Below, piece by piece: positions 7,879 through 16,643 of a stretch of 39,252 bases of DNA. Location of the stretch: the IMG/VR virus record IMGVR_UViG_3300035682_000082, positions 1 to 39,252 of that record; one strand, given 5' to 3'. The stretch is from a virus. The notes under the pieces are model-generated. The model did no database searches. It had not been told where the DNA came from and saw nothing but the letters and a program-made list of their open reading frames with translations. The position numbers were made by a program, and so were the translations under genes. The stretch's first letter is position 1, and the number at the start of each line of letters is the position of its first letter.

Positions 7879-8922
7879 TTAACGGAATGACGACAACGCC
7901 GTGCTCAACGCACTGGCAACGGCATCATCAACGGTGTTGCCCGCGTAGGCTTTGGGCTTGCCAGACGGCTTGCCAGCACTGCCAACGGGGAGGGTTTTCT
8001 GTCCTACGGCGCGTTTTGCCTTCTGTGACTCAATGCGAGCGCGATCCCGTTCTGCCAACGCCTGCTGTGTCTCCCGCTGGGGAGTTGAGGTGGTTGCGCG
8101 AGAGCGGCGACCATGCTGCGCCTGTGCCCAGACGGCCAAATCGTCGAGGATGTACTGTCGGACAGCATCGTAGCGTGACGCCGGGATATACGCCTCTCCG
8201 TTGGGAGCGCGTTCGACGTGCGCGTACATCGCCATCTGGAACTTCTCGGCCAGTTCTTCCGCAGGAATGGATGGCAGTGCCTCAGCAATCATGTTGAGGG
8301 CTGGCATCACTTCATTCGTGTAGAACATCTCGCCTTTCTCCGCAATCGCCGACATCTGGTGCTGGACACGAATGTCCTGTACCTGCTGTTCGGCGCGTGT
8401 GGCCCTCTGTTCCGGCGAGTTCTGTTCGCCATACGCATCGCGCACGGCCAATAAGAAGTCGTCGTCTAACAACAGCTTTTCAATCTGTGCTTCTCGTTCC
8501 GACAGCAGGGCGGCGAGTTCCTCGCGCTCCTGTTGGACCTGTTGAGACAGTTGCTCAACCTGCTGGACTTTCTGCTCCCGCTCTTGGTTGTACACGCCCC
8601 ACTGCGCCAGCTTGACCACCTGATCCAGCCGATCTTGGCGCACCTTGCCGTTGGCCTTGTACTCCACCATCAAGTCGGGGACTTCCACCTCCCCTTCGGC
8701 ATCACGAAGCGTGAACTCCGTTGCCAGATCGTCCGTCACCGTGCGAACGGCAACGTACCCCTCTGGCATATCTACTGGCGCATCAGATTCTTCTGAACCG
8801 TCTACGCTATCATCTGCTGCGTCTGGGGCCAGTGTCTCGTCAGCGTCATCCGCCGCCACATTATCCTGTGCCGGTGGGAGGGCGCTTTCAATGGCGCTGG
8901 AAATGGCTTCAGCTACGTCCAT
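7879..8922 (-). CDS. Capsid scaffold protein
   Basis: A 347-aa, very acidic protein lying between portal and capsid genes. Residues 1-60 are Ala/Asp/Glu-rich (VAADDADETLAPDAADD). A long Gln/Glu/Arg coiled coil runs over about 105-160 (VQQVEQLSQQVQQEREELAALL). The C-terminal quarter turns basic (RRSRATTSTPQRE, RARIESQKAKRAVG), as expected for a scaffold whose C-terminus contacts the capsid protein. ATG at 8922, eight bases after the portal stop. It would direct procapsid assembly and leave before DNA packaging is complete. No protease motif is seen. Confidence 0.8.
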   Translation of the reverse strand: MDVAEAISSAIESALPPAQDNVAADDADETLAPDAADDSVDGSEESDAPVDMPEGYVAVRTVTDDLATEFTLRDAEGEVEVPDLMVEYKANGKVRQDRLDQVVKLAQWGVYNQEREQKVQQVEQLSQQVQQEREELAALLSEREAQIEKLLLDDDFLLAVRDAYGEQNSPEQRATRAEQQVQDIRVQHQMSAIAEKGEMFYTNEVMPALNMIAEALPSIPAEELAEKFQMAMYAHVERAPNGEAYIPASRYDAVRQYILDDLAVWAQAQHGRRSRATTSTPQRETQQALAERDRARIESQKAKRAVGQKTLPVGSAGKPSGKPKAYAGNTVDDAVASALSTALSSFR

Positions 8923-8930
8923 GCTCGATC

Positions 8931-11216
8931 CTATTGCTGTCGGGATAAGATGTCAGCTTGCTGTGCGGCCTGCTCTTCCTCTGGAATGCCAGCCAAACTC
9001 TGTTGGAGGAGGTTGGTAATTCCAAGAGGCGGGTTGCCACTGGCAAGCGGTAACTGTCCCGGTGAGATATTCGGTACACTGGCTGCGGAAGGTCCGCTTG
9101 CTGGGCCAGCACCAGCAGGAGCGCCCGCTTGCGGCGGTGCCCCTCCCTGCTTCTGCTGCGCTTGATTTGCCAACTCGGTCCACCGCGCCATAGCTGCCGC
9201 GATGATCTCTGGTGCCACATCGTCCTGCAACAGCAACTCTCGCTGCAACACATCTTGGTGGATACTCTCGTCATCCACCCACCGCATCTCTGGCACATCC
9301 GTCTGCATCCGAATCGCGTCCGCCACCCGCTTGGCCCGTGATTCCTGATCGTCGTCTGGCGAGGCAATGTTGGTCGCCACGGCAAACATCTGGCGACGAC
9401 GGTATTCCTTCATGTCGATCACGCCCGTCTGGAGCCAGTTGTCGAGCAGGTACATACGGAACGCCATCGGCATGGGCATCATGCTGGTCGCTTCGACCTT
9501 CACATCGCTCTGCCCGTCAAAGTCCGACGCCGACACGGCACGAGCCAGATCGGGACGGCCTTTGCCAATCGCGCCTAGGGAGCGGGGCATATCGTAGCCC
9601 CACGCCATGCCTGCCAACGAGATTTTGCCCCAGTCCGTGTACGCCATCGCCAACGCACTCACGCACGGGCTGAACACCCGTTCGAGCTGCTCACGGCTGG
9701 CAATAATCGCACGGCCTGACTCGCCGGTGACCTGCCCACGGCTGACGGTATTCCAGCCCGAGGCGTTCTCAAACGCAGACTTTTCCAGCGCCAGCGCCTC
9801 TTTGACATCGTTGCCAACACTAAACCCGTTGACCGGCTGGATGCTGTCAGACATCGGACCAGCGCCACGGATTTCGATCATGGAGGTCACGCCACCCATG
9901 AACGTTTCGGTGGCAATCGCGTTGGGCCGCGTCAGGAATCGACCACCCGCGTTGACCCGGATGTTCTCGATCCACTTTGACAGCAGCGCATTGGTCCGCA
10001 TCTGGTGGTCTACCCACTGCTCCATGATAGGGCGGGGGTAGTAACTGGGGTCGCTGGAACCGTCGCGGATGGGGACCACGGGAATCACGTTCCACATTAA
10101 GGGCGAGGGTCCAAACACGACTTCATCGCCAACGACCACCATCTGCAAGCCTTCGGGCAGCACATCGGGGTGCGGCTCCAGATAGACCGTGAACCGTTCC
10201 GTCACATCTTCATCCCGCAGCCGCTGGCCTTCGCCAATCGTCGTCTGCGAGAGCACCCATGCGCCGATCCCTTCACTTCCGCTGTACGTCGGGCCATTGC
10301 CGGTGGACATCATCGTATTGGCAGCATCCAGACCCGTAATGCCATACCGATACGCCGCTTCACTCCGCGAGATCACCTCCCGAATAATGACCCAATGCGG
10401 TTTCTGAGTGGCAGTGGCGTTAGGCGAGACACGAACCTGCTCCACCCGAAGCGTTTGGCAGCCAATATCACCCATTGGCTTCTTCTGCCCAGCGATGTCG
10501 CCCATGCGCTCGTCCCACGGGCCACGATTCGGATTCCAGAATTCGTGCCAGAAGGAAATGCCGTCCGTTTGCGCCCAGAATGAGGCTTCTCGCGCCATGC
10601 GCGACATCTCCTGCTGCTCATACTGGTACTCCAGCGCCATCTGTTGCGCCTGCGCTTTGCGCCGATCCTCTGGGTCTTGCGTGACAGGCGTGACCGAGAA
10701 CCCCGGCTTCTGGTCCATCATGATCTGGAGCCGCTGATCCAGCGCCTTGTCAATCATGTTGTAGACCACGCGGGCGGCATCACGCGGGCGAGCGGGTTCC
10801 CGCCACGGACCCATGCCACTGGCAGAAATCCACTGCTGCCCAGCACGAAACAGGCGATTCCGCTCGACTAAGTGCAAGTGCATCTGCACGGCCTCGCGGC
10901 GGCTGTCCCACAGGCCACGACACCACGACGCCCACGCGGACGGGTCGATCTCTTCTACGTCGTCGGCGGCGGGGAAGTCGTGACCGTACAGCGCACGACG
11001 CAGCAAAGCGTCATTCTCTGACGCCGTGTTCGTGTTATTCGATGGAGGATTCGGAGCAACCTTCTCGTTCGGGCCGAGCGGGTTGTTTGACAAGCCTTCC
11101 ATGGCACGGGCGAGTTCTGTCTCAAGAATCGGGCCTTCCAAGGTCGGAACCGTCGCACTCCCCTCATCCAACATCCCCATCGGATCAACGTCGTCAAAAA
11201 ATACGGGTCCGGTCAT
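8931..11216 (-). CDS. Portal protein
   Basis: A 761-aa protein, the size of large podovirus portals such as the P22 gp1 class. Visible features: an N-terminal region with WCRGLWDSRREAVQMHLHLVERNRLFRAGQQW; a core with YNMIDKALDQRLQIMMDQKP and a long helix; PLMWNVIPVVPIRDGSSDPSYYPRP followed by a helical stem; and SGWNTVSRGQVTGESGRAI. The C-terminus is low-complexity (QQKQGGAPPQAGAPAGAGPAS) and could be the flexible barrel end. The ATG overlaps the stop of the small gene upstream (ATGA, 11213-11216). It forms the dodecameric vertex through which DNA is packaged. Confidence 0.88.
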   Translation of the reverse strand: MTGPVFFDDVDPMGMLDEGSATVPTLEGPILETELARAMEGLSNNPLGPNEKVAPNPPSNNTNTASENDALLRRALYGHDFPAADDVEEIDPSAWASWCRGLWDSRREAVQMHLHLVERNRLFRAGQQWISASGMGPWREPARPRDAARVVYNMIDKALDQRLQIMMDQKPGFSVTPVTQDPEDRRKAQAQQMALEYQYEQQEMSRMAREASFWAQTDGISFWHEFWNPNRGPWDERMGDIAGQKKPMGDIGCQTLRVEQVRVSPNATATQKPHWVIIREVISRSEAAYRYGITGLDAANTMMSTGNGPTYSGSEGIGAWVLSQTTIGEGQRLRDEDVTERFTVYLEPHPDVLPEGLQMVVVGDEVVFGPSPLMWNVIPVVPIRDGSSDPSYYPRPIMEQWVDHQMRTNALLSKWIENIRVNAGGRFLTRPNAIATETFMGGVTSMIEIRGAGPMSDSIQPVNGFSVGNDVKEALALEKSAFENASGWNTVSRGQVTGESGRAIIASREQLERVFSPCVSALAMAYTDWGKISLAGMAWGYDMPRSLGAIGKGRPDLARAVSASDFDGQSDVKVEATSMMPMPMAFRMYLLDNWLQTGVIDMKEYRRRQMFAVATNIASPDDDQESRAKRVADAIRMQTDVPEMRWVDDESIHQDVLQRELLLQDDVAPEIIAAAMARWTELANQAQQKQGGAPPQAGAPAGAGPASGPSAASVPNISPGQLPLASGNPPLGITNLLQQSLAGIPEEEQAAQQADILSRQQ

Positions 11217-11497
11217 GCGTCTACTCTCCCTACGCCAAAGGCGGCACGCACCAGATTCCAGTCACGCAGTGCGTCATACTTTTCCCGAATGGCCTTGACC
11301 ATATCTTCTTGCGCCCATGCGTCAGGGTACTGCATCGCCACCGCAATCAAATCCTCGGGCACCGCTGCGTCATACGGGTCTTCTTCGACTTGCTCCGTTT
11401 CACGAACGGGCGCAAACAGAGAGACGACCTCCCCCAGTCGCACAATAGCAAAGAGTGCGACGAGGGGCCATGCCACGGTCTCAAGCAGGGGCATCAT
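11213..11497 (-). CDS. Small membrane-anchored protein, unknown
   Basis: A 94-aa protein. Residues 4-28 (LLETVAWPLVALFAIVRLGEVVSLF) form one likely membrane helix. The rest is soluble and acidic, with Trp/Arg near the C-terminus (YDALRDWNLVRAAFGVGRVDA). Its ATG-ATG start overlaps the stop of the 41-aa gene at 11494-11496, and its own stop overlaps the portal ATG, so the three genes look translationally coupled. A role in lysis or at the membrane is possible, but place alone does not decide it. Confidence 0.6.
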   Translation of the reverse strand: MMPLLETVAWPLVALFAIVRLGEVVSLFAPVRETEQVEEDPYDAAVPEDLIAVAMQYPDAWAQEDMVKAIREKYDALRDWNLVRAAFGVGRVDA

Positions 11498-11619
11498 GCC
11501 TTGGGCGTCCAGTCCCGGCGGCGGCGACGAAAGAACATATTGACGGTCGGGGTAACGGGGGGTGGTGGTGACCCCCCCGCTCCCTCACCCAGCAGCAAAA
11601 TTGTCAGCCAGAGCAGCAT
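11494..11619 (-). CDS. 41-aa coupled small protein with hydrophobic N-terminus
   Basis: Read directly between two genes. The ATG at 11619-11617 shares bases with the TGA of the 255-aa protein (ATGA). The TGA at 11496-11494 overlaps the double ATG of the next gene. The product begins MLLWLTILLLGEGAGG, then a Pro/Thr stretch and a basic end with five consecutive Arg (FFRRRRRDWTPKA). The first ten residues could be a membrane insertion segment. The overlaps at both ends argue that it is translated, but codon evidence is limited by its size. Function unknown; a small lysis or assembly protein is conceivable. Confidence 0.45.
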   Translation of the reverse strand: MLLWLTILLLGEGAGGSPPPPVTPTVNMFFRRRRRDWTPKA

Positions 11620-12386
11620 CAGGTAATGCTCTTGATCGGCAGGTACGCCGCGTCGGTCGTGATGGTCAGTGCGTTCGACCCGCTGGTCGGTCCCGTAATC
11701 GTTGCCGCCGTGTTGGTCGTGCGGTTATAGGTCTCCAAGGCGTCGATCTCGGCCTCGACTACGGCGTTGGCAATAGCGGTCAAACTCGACGTACCGTTTG
11801 GCGCACCCGCAAAAAGGACGTAGGTAATCGTGCCGGATGGCGTGACGGTCCATGCGTCTACCGTCGCCGTGTCGGTTGAGAGCACATAGTCGGTCACACT
11901 CCGCGACTGCCAGTAGCCCTGTGTGGAACCAAACGCCATCAGCGTTGCGCCGATTATCGTGTCGTCCGCAAACGTAGCCGCAGCCCGCAACACTAACGTC
12001 GTGCTCGTTGCACTCTGCGCCGTGCCACGGTCGATGATGCCAATAGCAGGAACGGCACCCACGGTGTCATGCAAACGATCCCATTCGTCAGCCGTGACCA
12101 CAAGATAGTCCTGCCGAATCGGGATAGACGCCGTGCCCGTAGCACCTATGGCAAGGATACCCAGCGTGCCGGTGTCTGTCGCGTTAAACACACAACTGTA
12201 GTAACCGTTTTCCATGTGTGCGATGGCTGTCGCATCAGACCGTGCCGCAAACGCAGCCCCGTTCTTTGACAGCTTTGGCACAGGAGACGCCGCCGTTTTT
12301 GCTGTTACGCCGTCCGTTGAGTCTAGGAAAGGACCAAGGACGATGGTAGGCGTAGCACTCTGTTTGAGATAGCCGTTAAAAGCCAT
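11619..12386 (-). CDS. Virion surface or fibre-type protein
   Basis: A 255-aa protein beginning MAFNGYLKQSATPTIVLGPFLDSTDG. The same theme (fixed length, a GPFLDSTDG segment and a later KLSKNGAAF) is seen in many phage structural proteins of unknown place. The sequence is beta-rich with frequent Thr/Ala (ATGTASIPIRQDYLVVTADEWDRLH). The C-terminal 100 residues change to an Ala-rich helical and then beta region. It overlaps the 236-aa gene upstream by one base at 12386. It probably belongs to the virion, possibly as a baseplate or fibre component. Confidence 0.6.
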   Translation of the reverse strand: MAFNGYLKQSATPTIVLGPFLDSTDGVTAKTAASPVPKLSKNGAAFAARSDATAIAHMENGYYSCVFNATDTGTLGILAIGATGTASIPIRQDYLVVTADEWDRLHDTVGAVPAIGIIDRGTAQSATSTTLVLRAAATFADDTIIGATLMAFGSTQGYWQSRSVTDYVLSTDTATVDAWTVTPSGTITYVLFAGAPNGTSSLTAIANAVVEAEIDALETYNRTTNTAATITGPTSGSNALTITTDAAYLPIKSIT

Positions 12387-13096
12387 TAGCGTAGTCCTCG
12401 GTTATGATGCCCAGATGAGATAACAACGATAGCAGAACCAACAGCATTAAACGGTGCAATAATGTACGTTATCGTCGTGGTGCGACGGGCAGCCGACAGT
12501 GTGAACGTATACGCGGGCACGGACTCTGCTGCCGTTGTTGTTGCATCGCGTCGAAACACCTCAACGCTTGATCCTGCTGCGCTAATGCCAGACTGCGATG
12601 TCCACCCTGCCGGTGGCGTCACGCCGCCCGACGTGGTGTCTTGAGCAAGGGCATTGATAACTCGCCCATCGGCAGCGCCTGCCGTTAGCGCCAATGACGC
12701 TGCGGTAGTTGCTGACGCGCGATTTAACGCGCTTGCTGCGTCAATCGGCGCACTCTGGTTAAAATCACCACTCAACACGCGCCCCGTTGTACATCGCATC
12801 CCTGATGACGTATCAATGGTCACGCTGACCGTGCCAGCCCCCGACGCCCCCTCGGCAATAAAATAAAACACGCCGCCTGAGCCGTCATTTAAGCCAACCG
12901 CCCGCGCTTGCGCCACCATCACGACGGTTTCGCCGCTTGGGCCAGTGCCTGTGAGCGTAATCGTGGCTGCTTGCGAAATAGAGACGTGGAACAGCACCAA
13001 GTCTCCCACACTACACGCTGGAAAATTTAGTGCGTGTGTGGTAGAAGTGGTGCTGCTGTCGGTTGTGACAAAATTGGCAAGTTGCGGCGCGGCCAT
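12386..13096 (-). CDS. Beta-rich virion protein, possibly a fibre
   Basis: A 236-aa protein, very rich in Ala, Thr and Ser, with strand after strand and no helix of note (VGDLVLFHVSISQAATITLTGTGPSGETV, GGVFYFIAEGASGAGTVSVTIDT). One internal Cys and one near the N-terminus. The C-terminus ends in an Arg/His-rich tail. It overlaps its neighbours by single bases at 13096 and 12386, so the three genes 12386-14043 and the next are probably translated together. An immunoglobulin- or jelly-roll-type sandwich is likely. Function is inferred only from context. Confidence 0.55.
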   Translation of the reverse strand: MAAPQLANFVTTDSSTTSTTHALNFPACSVGDLVLFHVSISQAATITLTGTGPSGETVVMVAQARAVGLNDGSGGVFYFIAEGASGAGTVSVTIDTSSGMRCTTGRVLSGDFNQSAPIDAASALNRASATTAASLALTAGAADGRVINALAQDTTSGGVTPPAGWTSQSGISAAGSSVEVFRRDATTTAAESVPAYTFTLSAARRTTTITYIIAPFNAVGSAIVVISSGHHNRGLR

Positions 13097-14043
13097 TAGA
13101 CAAACCCTCCCGTCGAGAACGAAAAGTTGTCCATGTAAATCCGAGAATCTTGCACACCAGAATTACGGTAGCCGAAAAGATAGCCGTAGCGGAAGCTGTT
13201 CATCACCCCGAGACCGCTCGTAACCGCGTAGATACTCAAGTCGGTGCGGGACAATACAAGATCGTTGTCAAGCCAGAACTGTACGATGCCATCGTTGTTG
13301 GCTGCCGTAGCAGCTTTAGCGCGTAATTGATGACGCACCCAGCGCCCAATGTAGGCAGACGCTCCACCGTAGGCGTGTCGCACAACGGGCGATACCTCTC
13401 CAATGTTTGCAACATCTACCGGACCCAATGCCGGATCGGTGTTTGGAGGGTAGACGACGTTAATTGTTTTTTGTGTCTCAATGTAGGCGTTCTCCACCGT
13501 ATTAGCGGCGGTGCCTTTCATGGACATACCGATCTTCACCGTGGTGTTCGGGAAGGAGTACGCAGGACCAAACCCACCGGGTCCGTCGTACAGACGAAAC
13601 ACCTTGTCGTTCGCTGTTCCATTGGCGGTGCCAGACGCTATACGACCACCATACGACGGTGTTTCCGAGCCGGTTGCCATGTAGACGTACCACTCTACAA
13701 ACAACTCGGTTACTGACGTAGCAAGCGAAAAGTCAATTTCGTTTGCGCCCGGACCAGCGTTGTTGTTAATGCGGAAAACCCACTGGCCGCCAGTGTACGT
13801 TGGTGCTTTGAGGATAGGATGATCGCACGGATATATCTGTCCAGTGCCGTCACGGAAAAGCGTCACGCCGTTTTTTGTGACCGCTGAGAAATTTGTGCCA
13901 GCAATCAGCGACGGCGTGCCAAAGTCCACGCTCGCTTGAAAATTGGCAAGCAGGGTGCCGCCGCCACCACCGCCACTTGGAGCGGCCTTGACGCGGCTGA
14001 CACGACCAGCAGGGCTGCTGTTTGTGACGACGATAGGCGTCAT
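13096..14043 (-). CDS. Carbohydrate-binding or lyase-like jelly-roll protein
   Basis: A 315-aa protein with an N-terminal tail, a six-Gly linker (residues about 24-29) and a large C-terminal beta domain. The end of that domain has the pattern of concanavalin-like jelly rolls and polysaccharide lyases: GRWVRHQLRAKA, then DGIVQFWLDNDLVLSRTDLSIY, then a Tyr-rich strand and YMDNFSF. Earlier strands include ELFVEWYVYMATG. I see no catalytic set that I could name, so binding to a host polysaccharide is a safer inference than cleavage. It would serve as a surface receptor or depolymerase module. Confidence 0.6.
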   Translation of the reverse strand: MTPIVVTNSSPAGRVSRVKAAPSGGGGGGTLLANFQASVDFGTPSLIAGTNFSAVTKNGVTLFRDGTGQIYPCDHPILKAPTYTGGQWVFRINNNAGPGANEIDFSLATSVTELFVEWYVYMATGSETPSYGGRIASGTANGTANDKVFRLYDGPGGFGPAYSFPNTTVKIGMSMKGTAANTVENAYIETQKTINVVYPPNTDPALGPVDVANIGEVSPVVRHAYGGASAYIGRWVRHQLRAKAATAANNDGIVQFWLDNDLVLSRTDLSIYAVTSGLGVMNSFRYGYLFGYRNSGVQDSRIYMDNFSFSTGGFV

Positions 14044-14046
14044 CGG

Positions 14047-14373
14047 CTAGTTGGACAGCAGGACCAACGTGGCGTATGCCGTCCCTGACGTATACGCAGA
14101 GCACCGCAGCCGCACACTCGACACGCCGACCAACTCGGTGCGGTACTGGCCGACTGCCGTGATGCTGGTCTCGGTCGCGCCACTCGCGCAGTTGATAAAG
14201 GCATAGGTGTTCCAGTTCGTCCCGTCCATCGTCACTTCGATCAGGAACGTGCCCGCAAACGTGCCGGTCAACTGGACGCCCGCTCCTCCGTTTGACAGAT
14301 GACGGAACTCTGCTGTCACCGCTTGCTGCGCGGCGGTCAGCGTAGCGGTCGCCACGATCTTCATCTGGCCCAT
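14047..14373 (-). CDS. Small beta-sandwich virion protein
   Basis: A 108-aa protein with regular strands (IVATATLTAAQQAVTAEF, FLIEVTMDGTNWNTYAFI, SVRLRCSAYTSGTAYATLVLLS). The DGTNW turn followed by strands is a theme of small phage decoration or fibre-tip domains. It lies in a run of four surface-type genes between terminase and portal. Its stop is four bases before the start of the 315-aa gene, so co-expression is likely. I cannot say whether it is on the head or the tail. Confidence 0.55.
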   Translation of the reverse strand: MGQMKIVATATLTAAQQAVTAEFRHLSNGGAGVQLTGTFAGTFLIEVTMDGTNWNTYAFINCASGATETSITAVGQYRTELVGVSSVRLRCSAYTSGTAYATLVLLSN

Positions 14374-14642
14374 TAGTTACAGTCCCATGCCCGAAGGCTT
14401 TTGTTGATGCGTGAGTTGGGATCGTTCGCGGTCTTGGCGCTGGTCAGCTTGTTCTTCATGCCCGTCATTCGCTTACAGAAGGCGATCCGGCGCTTGGCTG
14501 ACTTCGGGCTTTTGGCAGCTTCGGCGGCTTTGACAGGCGGCTTGATGTCTTTGCCAGCCGCACGCAAGCTCGCACGACCGGCGGCGTTAAGACCGCCATC
14601 GGGGTTTTGCCCTGCCTTCCGCTGCCATGCGGGCGAGGCCAC
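14373..14642 (-). CDS. Small basic phage protein, WQRK-GGLN type
   Basis: An 89-aa protein. Longer readings to 14759 would run deep into the holin gene, so I use the GTG at 14642, which lies one base after that gene's TAA. It begins VASPAWQRKAGQNPDGGLNAAGRAS. It then has a Lys/Ala-rich helix, and a C-terminal KRRIAFCKRMTGMK that continues to a terminal WDCN. The WQR-K/E-G-NPxGGLN-GR pattern with a later RR-x-x-FC-x-RM motif occurs in a conserved family of small phage proteins of unknown function (DUF6321 by memory). The stop overlaps the next ATG. Confidence 0.65.
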   Translation of the reverse strand: MASPAWQRKAGQNPDGGLNAAGRASLRAAGKDIKPPVKAAEAAKSPKSAKRRIAFCKRMTGMKNKLTSAKTANDPNSRINKSLRAWDCN

Positions 14643-14643
14643 G

Positions 14644-14949
14644 TTACCGCTTGACCTTGAGCTGCTGGTGCTGCTTAATCGCGATCGCCAAGAAGCCCGC
14701 GACCAACGCCTTGATAACTTCGCCGTCCCACAGCGCCAGATCAGTCGGGATGCCCACACCGAGGAAGTCTGTCAGCGCTGTGGCTAGTGCGGCGATGGCG
14801 ATAGCCAACCCCTGCTTGGCATAGGCGGGCAGTGCGTCAATCAACGTGCTGCCCCGCTTGATGGCGTCGAGGGCAAACGGGGTGACAAAGCCGATCAGGA
14901 TCGGAGAGACGATCTTGAGCGCGAGGGATAGAGCAGCGGACTCTAGCAT
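14644..14949 (-). CDS. Candidate holin
   Basis: A 101-aa protein with two to three hydrophobic segments: about residues 6-26 (ALSLALKIVSPILIGFVTPF), 47-63 (LAIAIAALATALTDFLG) and 80-92 (IKALVAGFLAIAI). The C-terminus is short and basic (KQHQQLKVKR). This is the common shape of small phage holins, which form pores in the inner membrane to release the endolysin. It lies near the terminase genes and far from the endolysin at 32394, which is unusual. A second membrane-protein candidate stands near the endolysin. A structural membrane protein is the alternative. Confidence 0.55.
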   Translation of the reverse strand: MLESAALSLALKIVSPILIGFVTPFALDAIKRGSTLIDALPAYAKQGLAIAIAALATALTDFLGVGIPTDLALWDGEVIKALVAGFLAIAIKQHQQLKVKR

Positions 14950-15290
14950 CAGTCTTCCTCCTCTTCGTCTTCCATCTCTTCGTCTTCGTCTTCGTTCATG
15001 CCCATCTTGGCTTCGATGGCGTCTAGGCGTTCCATCAGCGCGTCGAGCTTGGCCGACAAGCCTTCAGGGCTGGTCTCCTTGATCGGTTCGTCGTCCTGTC
15101 CTTCCTCGTCCATCGGGTAGCCTTTGTCATCCCGCTTCGCCATTGCGCCGCGACCGCCCATTGGCTTGCCCATGCCGATTACGACCGTCATGCCGGATTC
15201 CTTCATCGGGCTGCTGTCGGTCAAGCCTTTGCGACGGAGCATGGGCTTGCGACCCAGTTTCTTGCCCAGCTTTGCTAGGACTGCATCCAT
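14949..15290 (-). CDS. Acidic-tailed protein of unknown function
   Basis: A 113-aa protein. I chose ATG at 15290 because GAGAGGA stands about seven bases before it; the alternative at 15305 overlaps the site. The N-terminus is basic (LGKKLGRKPMLRRKG) and the middle Gly/Met-rich. The C-terminal 45 residues hold a helix (LSAKLDALMERLDAIEAKMG) and then an almost unbroken Glu/Asp run. Polar charge segregation of this kind is found in scaffolding-like proteins and DNA mimics. The gene lies between terL and the holin candidate. No function is known to me. Confidence 0.6.
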   Translation of the reverse strand: MDAVLAKLGKKLGRKPMLRRKGLTDSSPMKESGMTVVIGMGKPMGGRGAMAKRDDKGYPMDEEGQDDEPIKETSPEGLSAKLDALMERLDAIEAKMGMNEDEDEEMEDEEEED

Positions 15291-15308
15291 GCCTGTCCTC
15301 TCCATGCG

Positions 15309-16643
15309 TTACCAGCCCGATCCGGGCAGTTGCGATTGGAAGTCTCCTGCGGGCGGAAACGCCATGGCAGGGCCGTTCTCTGGAGAAACATAGGGGTCGT
15401 CTACAATTACGCGCAATCCCGGCGGGGCTTCTGGGACGGCTCCCTGTACCCGATCCCAGCCGTGTAGCGCCAGCGCCACGGCCATCACGCCGTCGTCATG
15501 GAACCCGCTCGGGGCCTCATAGCGGACGCCGGTGGCCGTATACGTAAACTCAAACGCCTCCATCTCGCTGGTCAGCCAGCGGGCATCGTCGGCATCAGGC
15601 AACGTCAGTTCCTTGCCTTGGAACGCCGCCACCAGCCGCTGCATCAACCGGAGCTTGGACGATTGGGTGAACACATGAGGCGTGACGTTGACCCCCATGA
15701 CTTGCAGATCAGCCACGATGGCATCGCCCACACCGGTCGCGTCAGCCACAATCGGCGTGTCTTCGACCTTGGCCTTGATCTTGGCCTTCGTAATGGCCCA
15801 CGGGGCCTGCCAGCGGTCTAGGAAAGCCACTCGGCGGTAGGCGTCGAACCCCACCAGCACGGTAAAGTCCATGGATCGGGCCAAGTCCACGCCGTAGACC
15901 ACCACGGGCTGGTCCGACAGCGGCCCAAGGCTGGCACGGATCGCCTCCAGACCGAACGGGTTTGCGCCATCGTCCGTGGGGATGCCTTCAAATTCTTGGG
16001 CAAACACTTCGGGTGGCAACTCTTTTCGGGCCGCTTCGACTTCTTCGGCGGGGATGTACGGGTTTTCCAGCGTCGAGGCCCGAAAGCTGGCCCAATCTGG
16101 GTCTTCGCCCAATCCACGGTTAAACAGCACCACAAACCCGTGTCGGCGGCCCTTTGGCGTGCCTAATATCAGCGCCCGACCCTTCAAATCGACCAGTGTG
16201 GGACGGATGGCGGCTTGCCAGACTTCCAGCAAATCACGGGCAATACCCGCCTCGTCAATCACCACCAGCGCATATTTGCGGCCTCGGGCGGCATCTGGGG
16301 TGTCCAGCGTCCAGACTTCGATGATCCCACCCGTCACCAGTTCCAACCGCTTGTCCTGCTCGTTCATCCGCGCTGTAATGGGCGCCAGCCGCTCCACCAA
16401 CTCCCGCCATGCTTCTAGCGCCAGCTTGTAGGTGGGCGCAAACCAGCCTACGGGCTGTCCTGCAATCGCCACATCGCTGGCTTCCCGAATCCCACAGGCC
16501 GACTTCCCCCACCGTCTCCCGCACATGACCACCCTAAACCGCGCAGGGTGAACGGCGATCTTCGCCTGACCGGGGTGGCGCTTATGGAGGCGAACCTCCA
16601 CCTCCGTTGCGCCAGATTTATGCTTTCCACGTACAGACGCCAC
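15309..16643 (-). CDS. terL: Terminase large subunit
   Basis: A 444-aa protein starting at GTG (16643) behind GAGGG. The ATPase has Walker A CGRRWGKS at 41-48 and Walker B ALVVIDEAG at 125-133 (D130, E131), with ILGTPKGR at 159-166 as coupling motif. The C-terminal nuclease has an RNase H-like set of acidic residues: D253 (GVDLARS), D301 (ADATGVGD) and D383-D384 (FHDDGV). This is the motor and nuclease that packages concatemeric DNA. terS lies directly upstream, separated by the 8-bp repeat region that supplies its Shine-Dalgarno and start codon. Confidence 0.93.
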   Translation of the reverse strand: MASVRGKHKSGATEVEVRLHKRHPGQAKIAVHPARFRVVMCGRRWGKSACGIREASDVAIAGQPVGWFAPTYKLALEAWRELVERLAPITARMNEQDKRLELVTGGIIEVWTLDTPDAARGRKYALVVIDEAGIARDLLEVWQAAIRPTLVDLKGRALILGTPKGRRHGFVVLFNRGLGEDPDWASFRASTLENPYIPAEEVEAARKELPPEVFAQEFEGIPTDDGANPFGLEAIRASLGPLSDQPVVVYGVDLARSMDFTVLVGFDAYRRVAFLDRWQAPWAITKAKIKAKVEDTPIVADATGVGDAIVADLQVMGVNVTPHVFTQSSKLRLMQRLVAAFQGKELTLPDADDARWLTSEMEAFEFTYTATGVRYEAPSGFHDDGVMAVALALHGWDRVQGAVPEAPPGLRVIVDDPYVSPENGPAMAFPPAGDFQSQLPGSGW

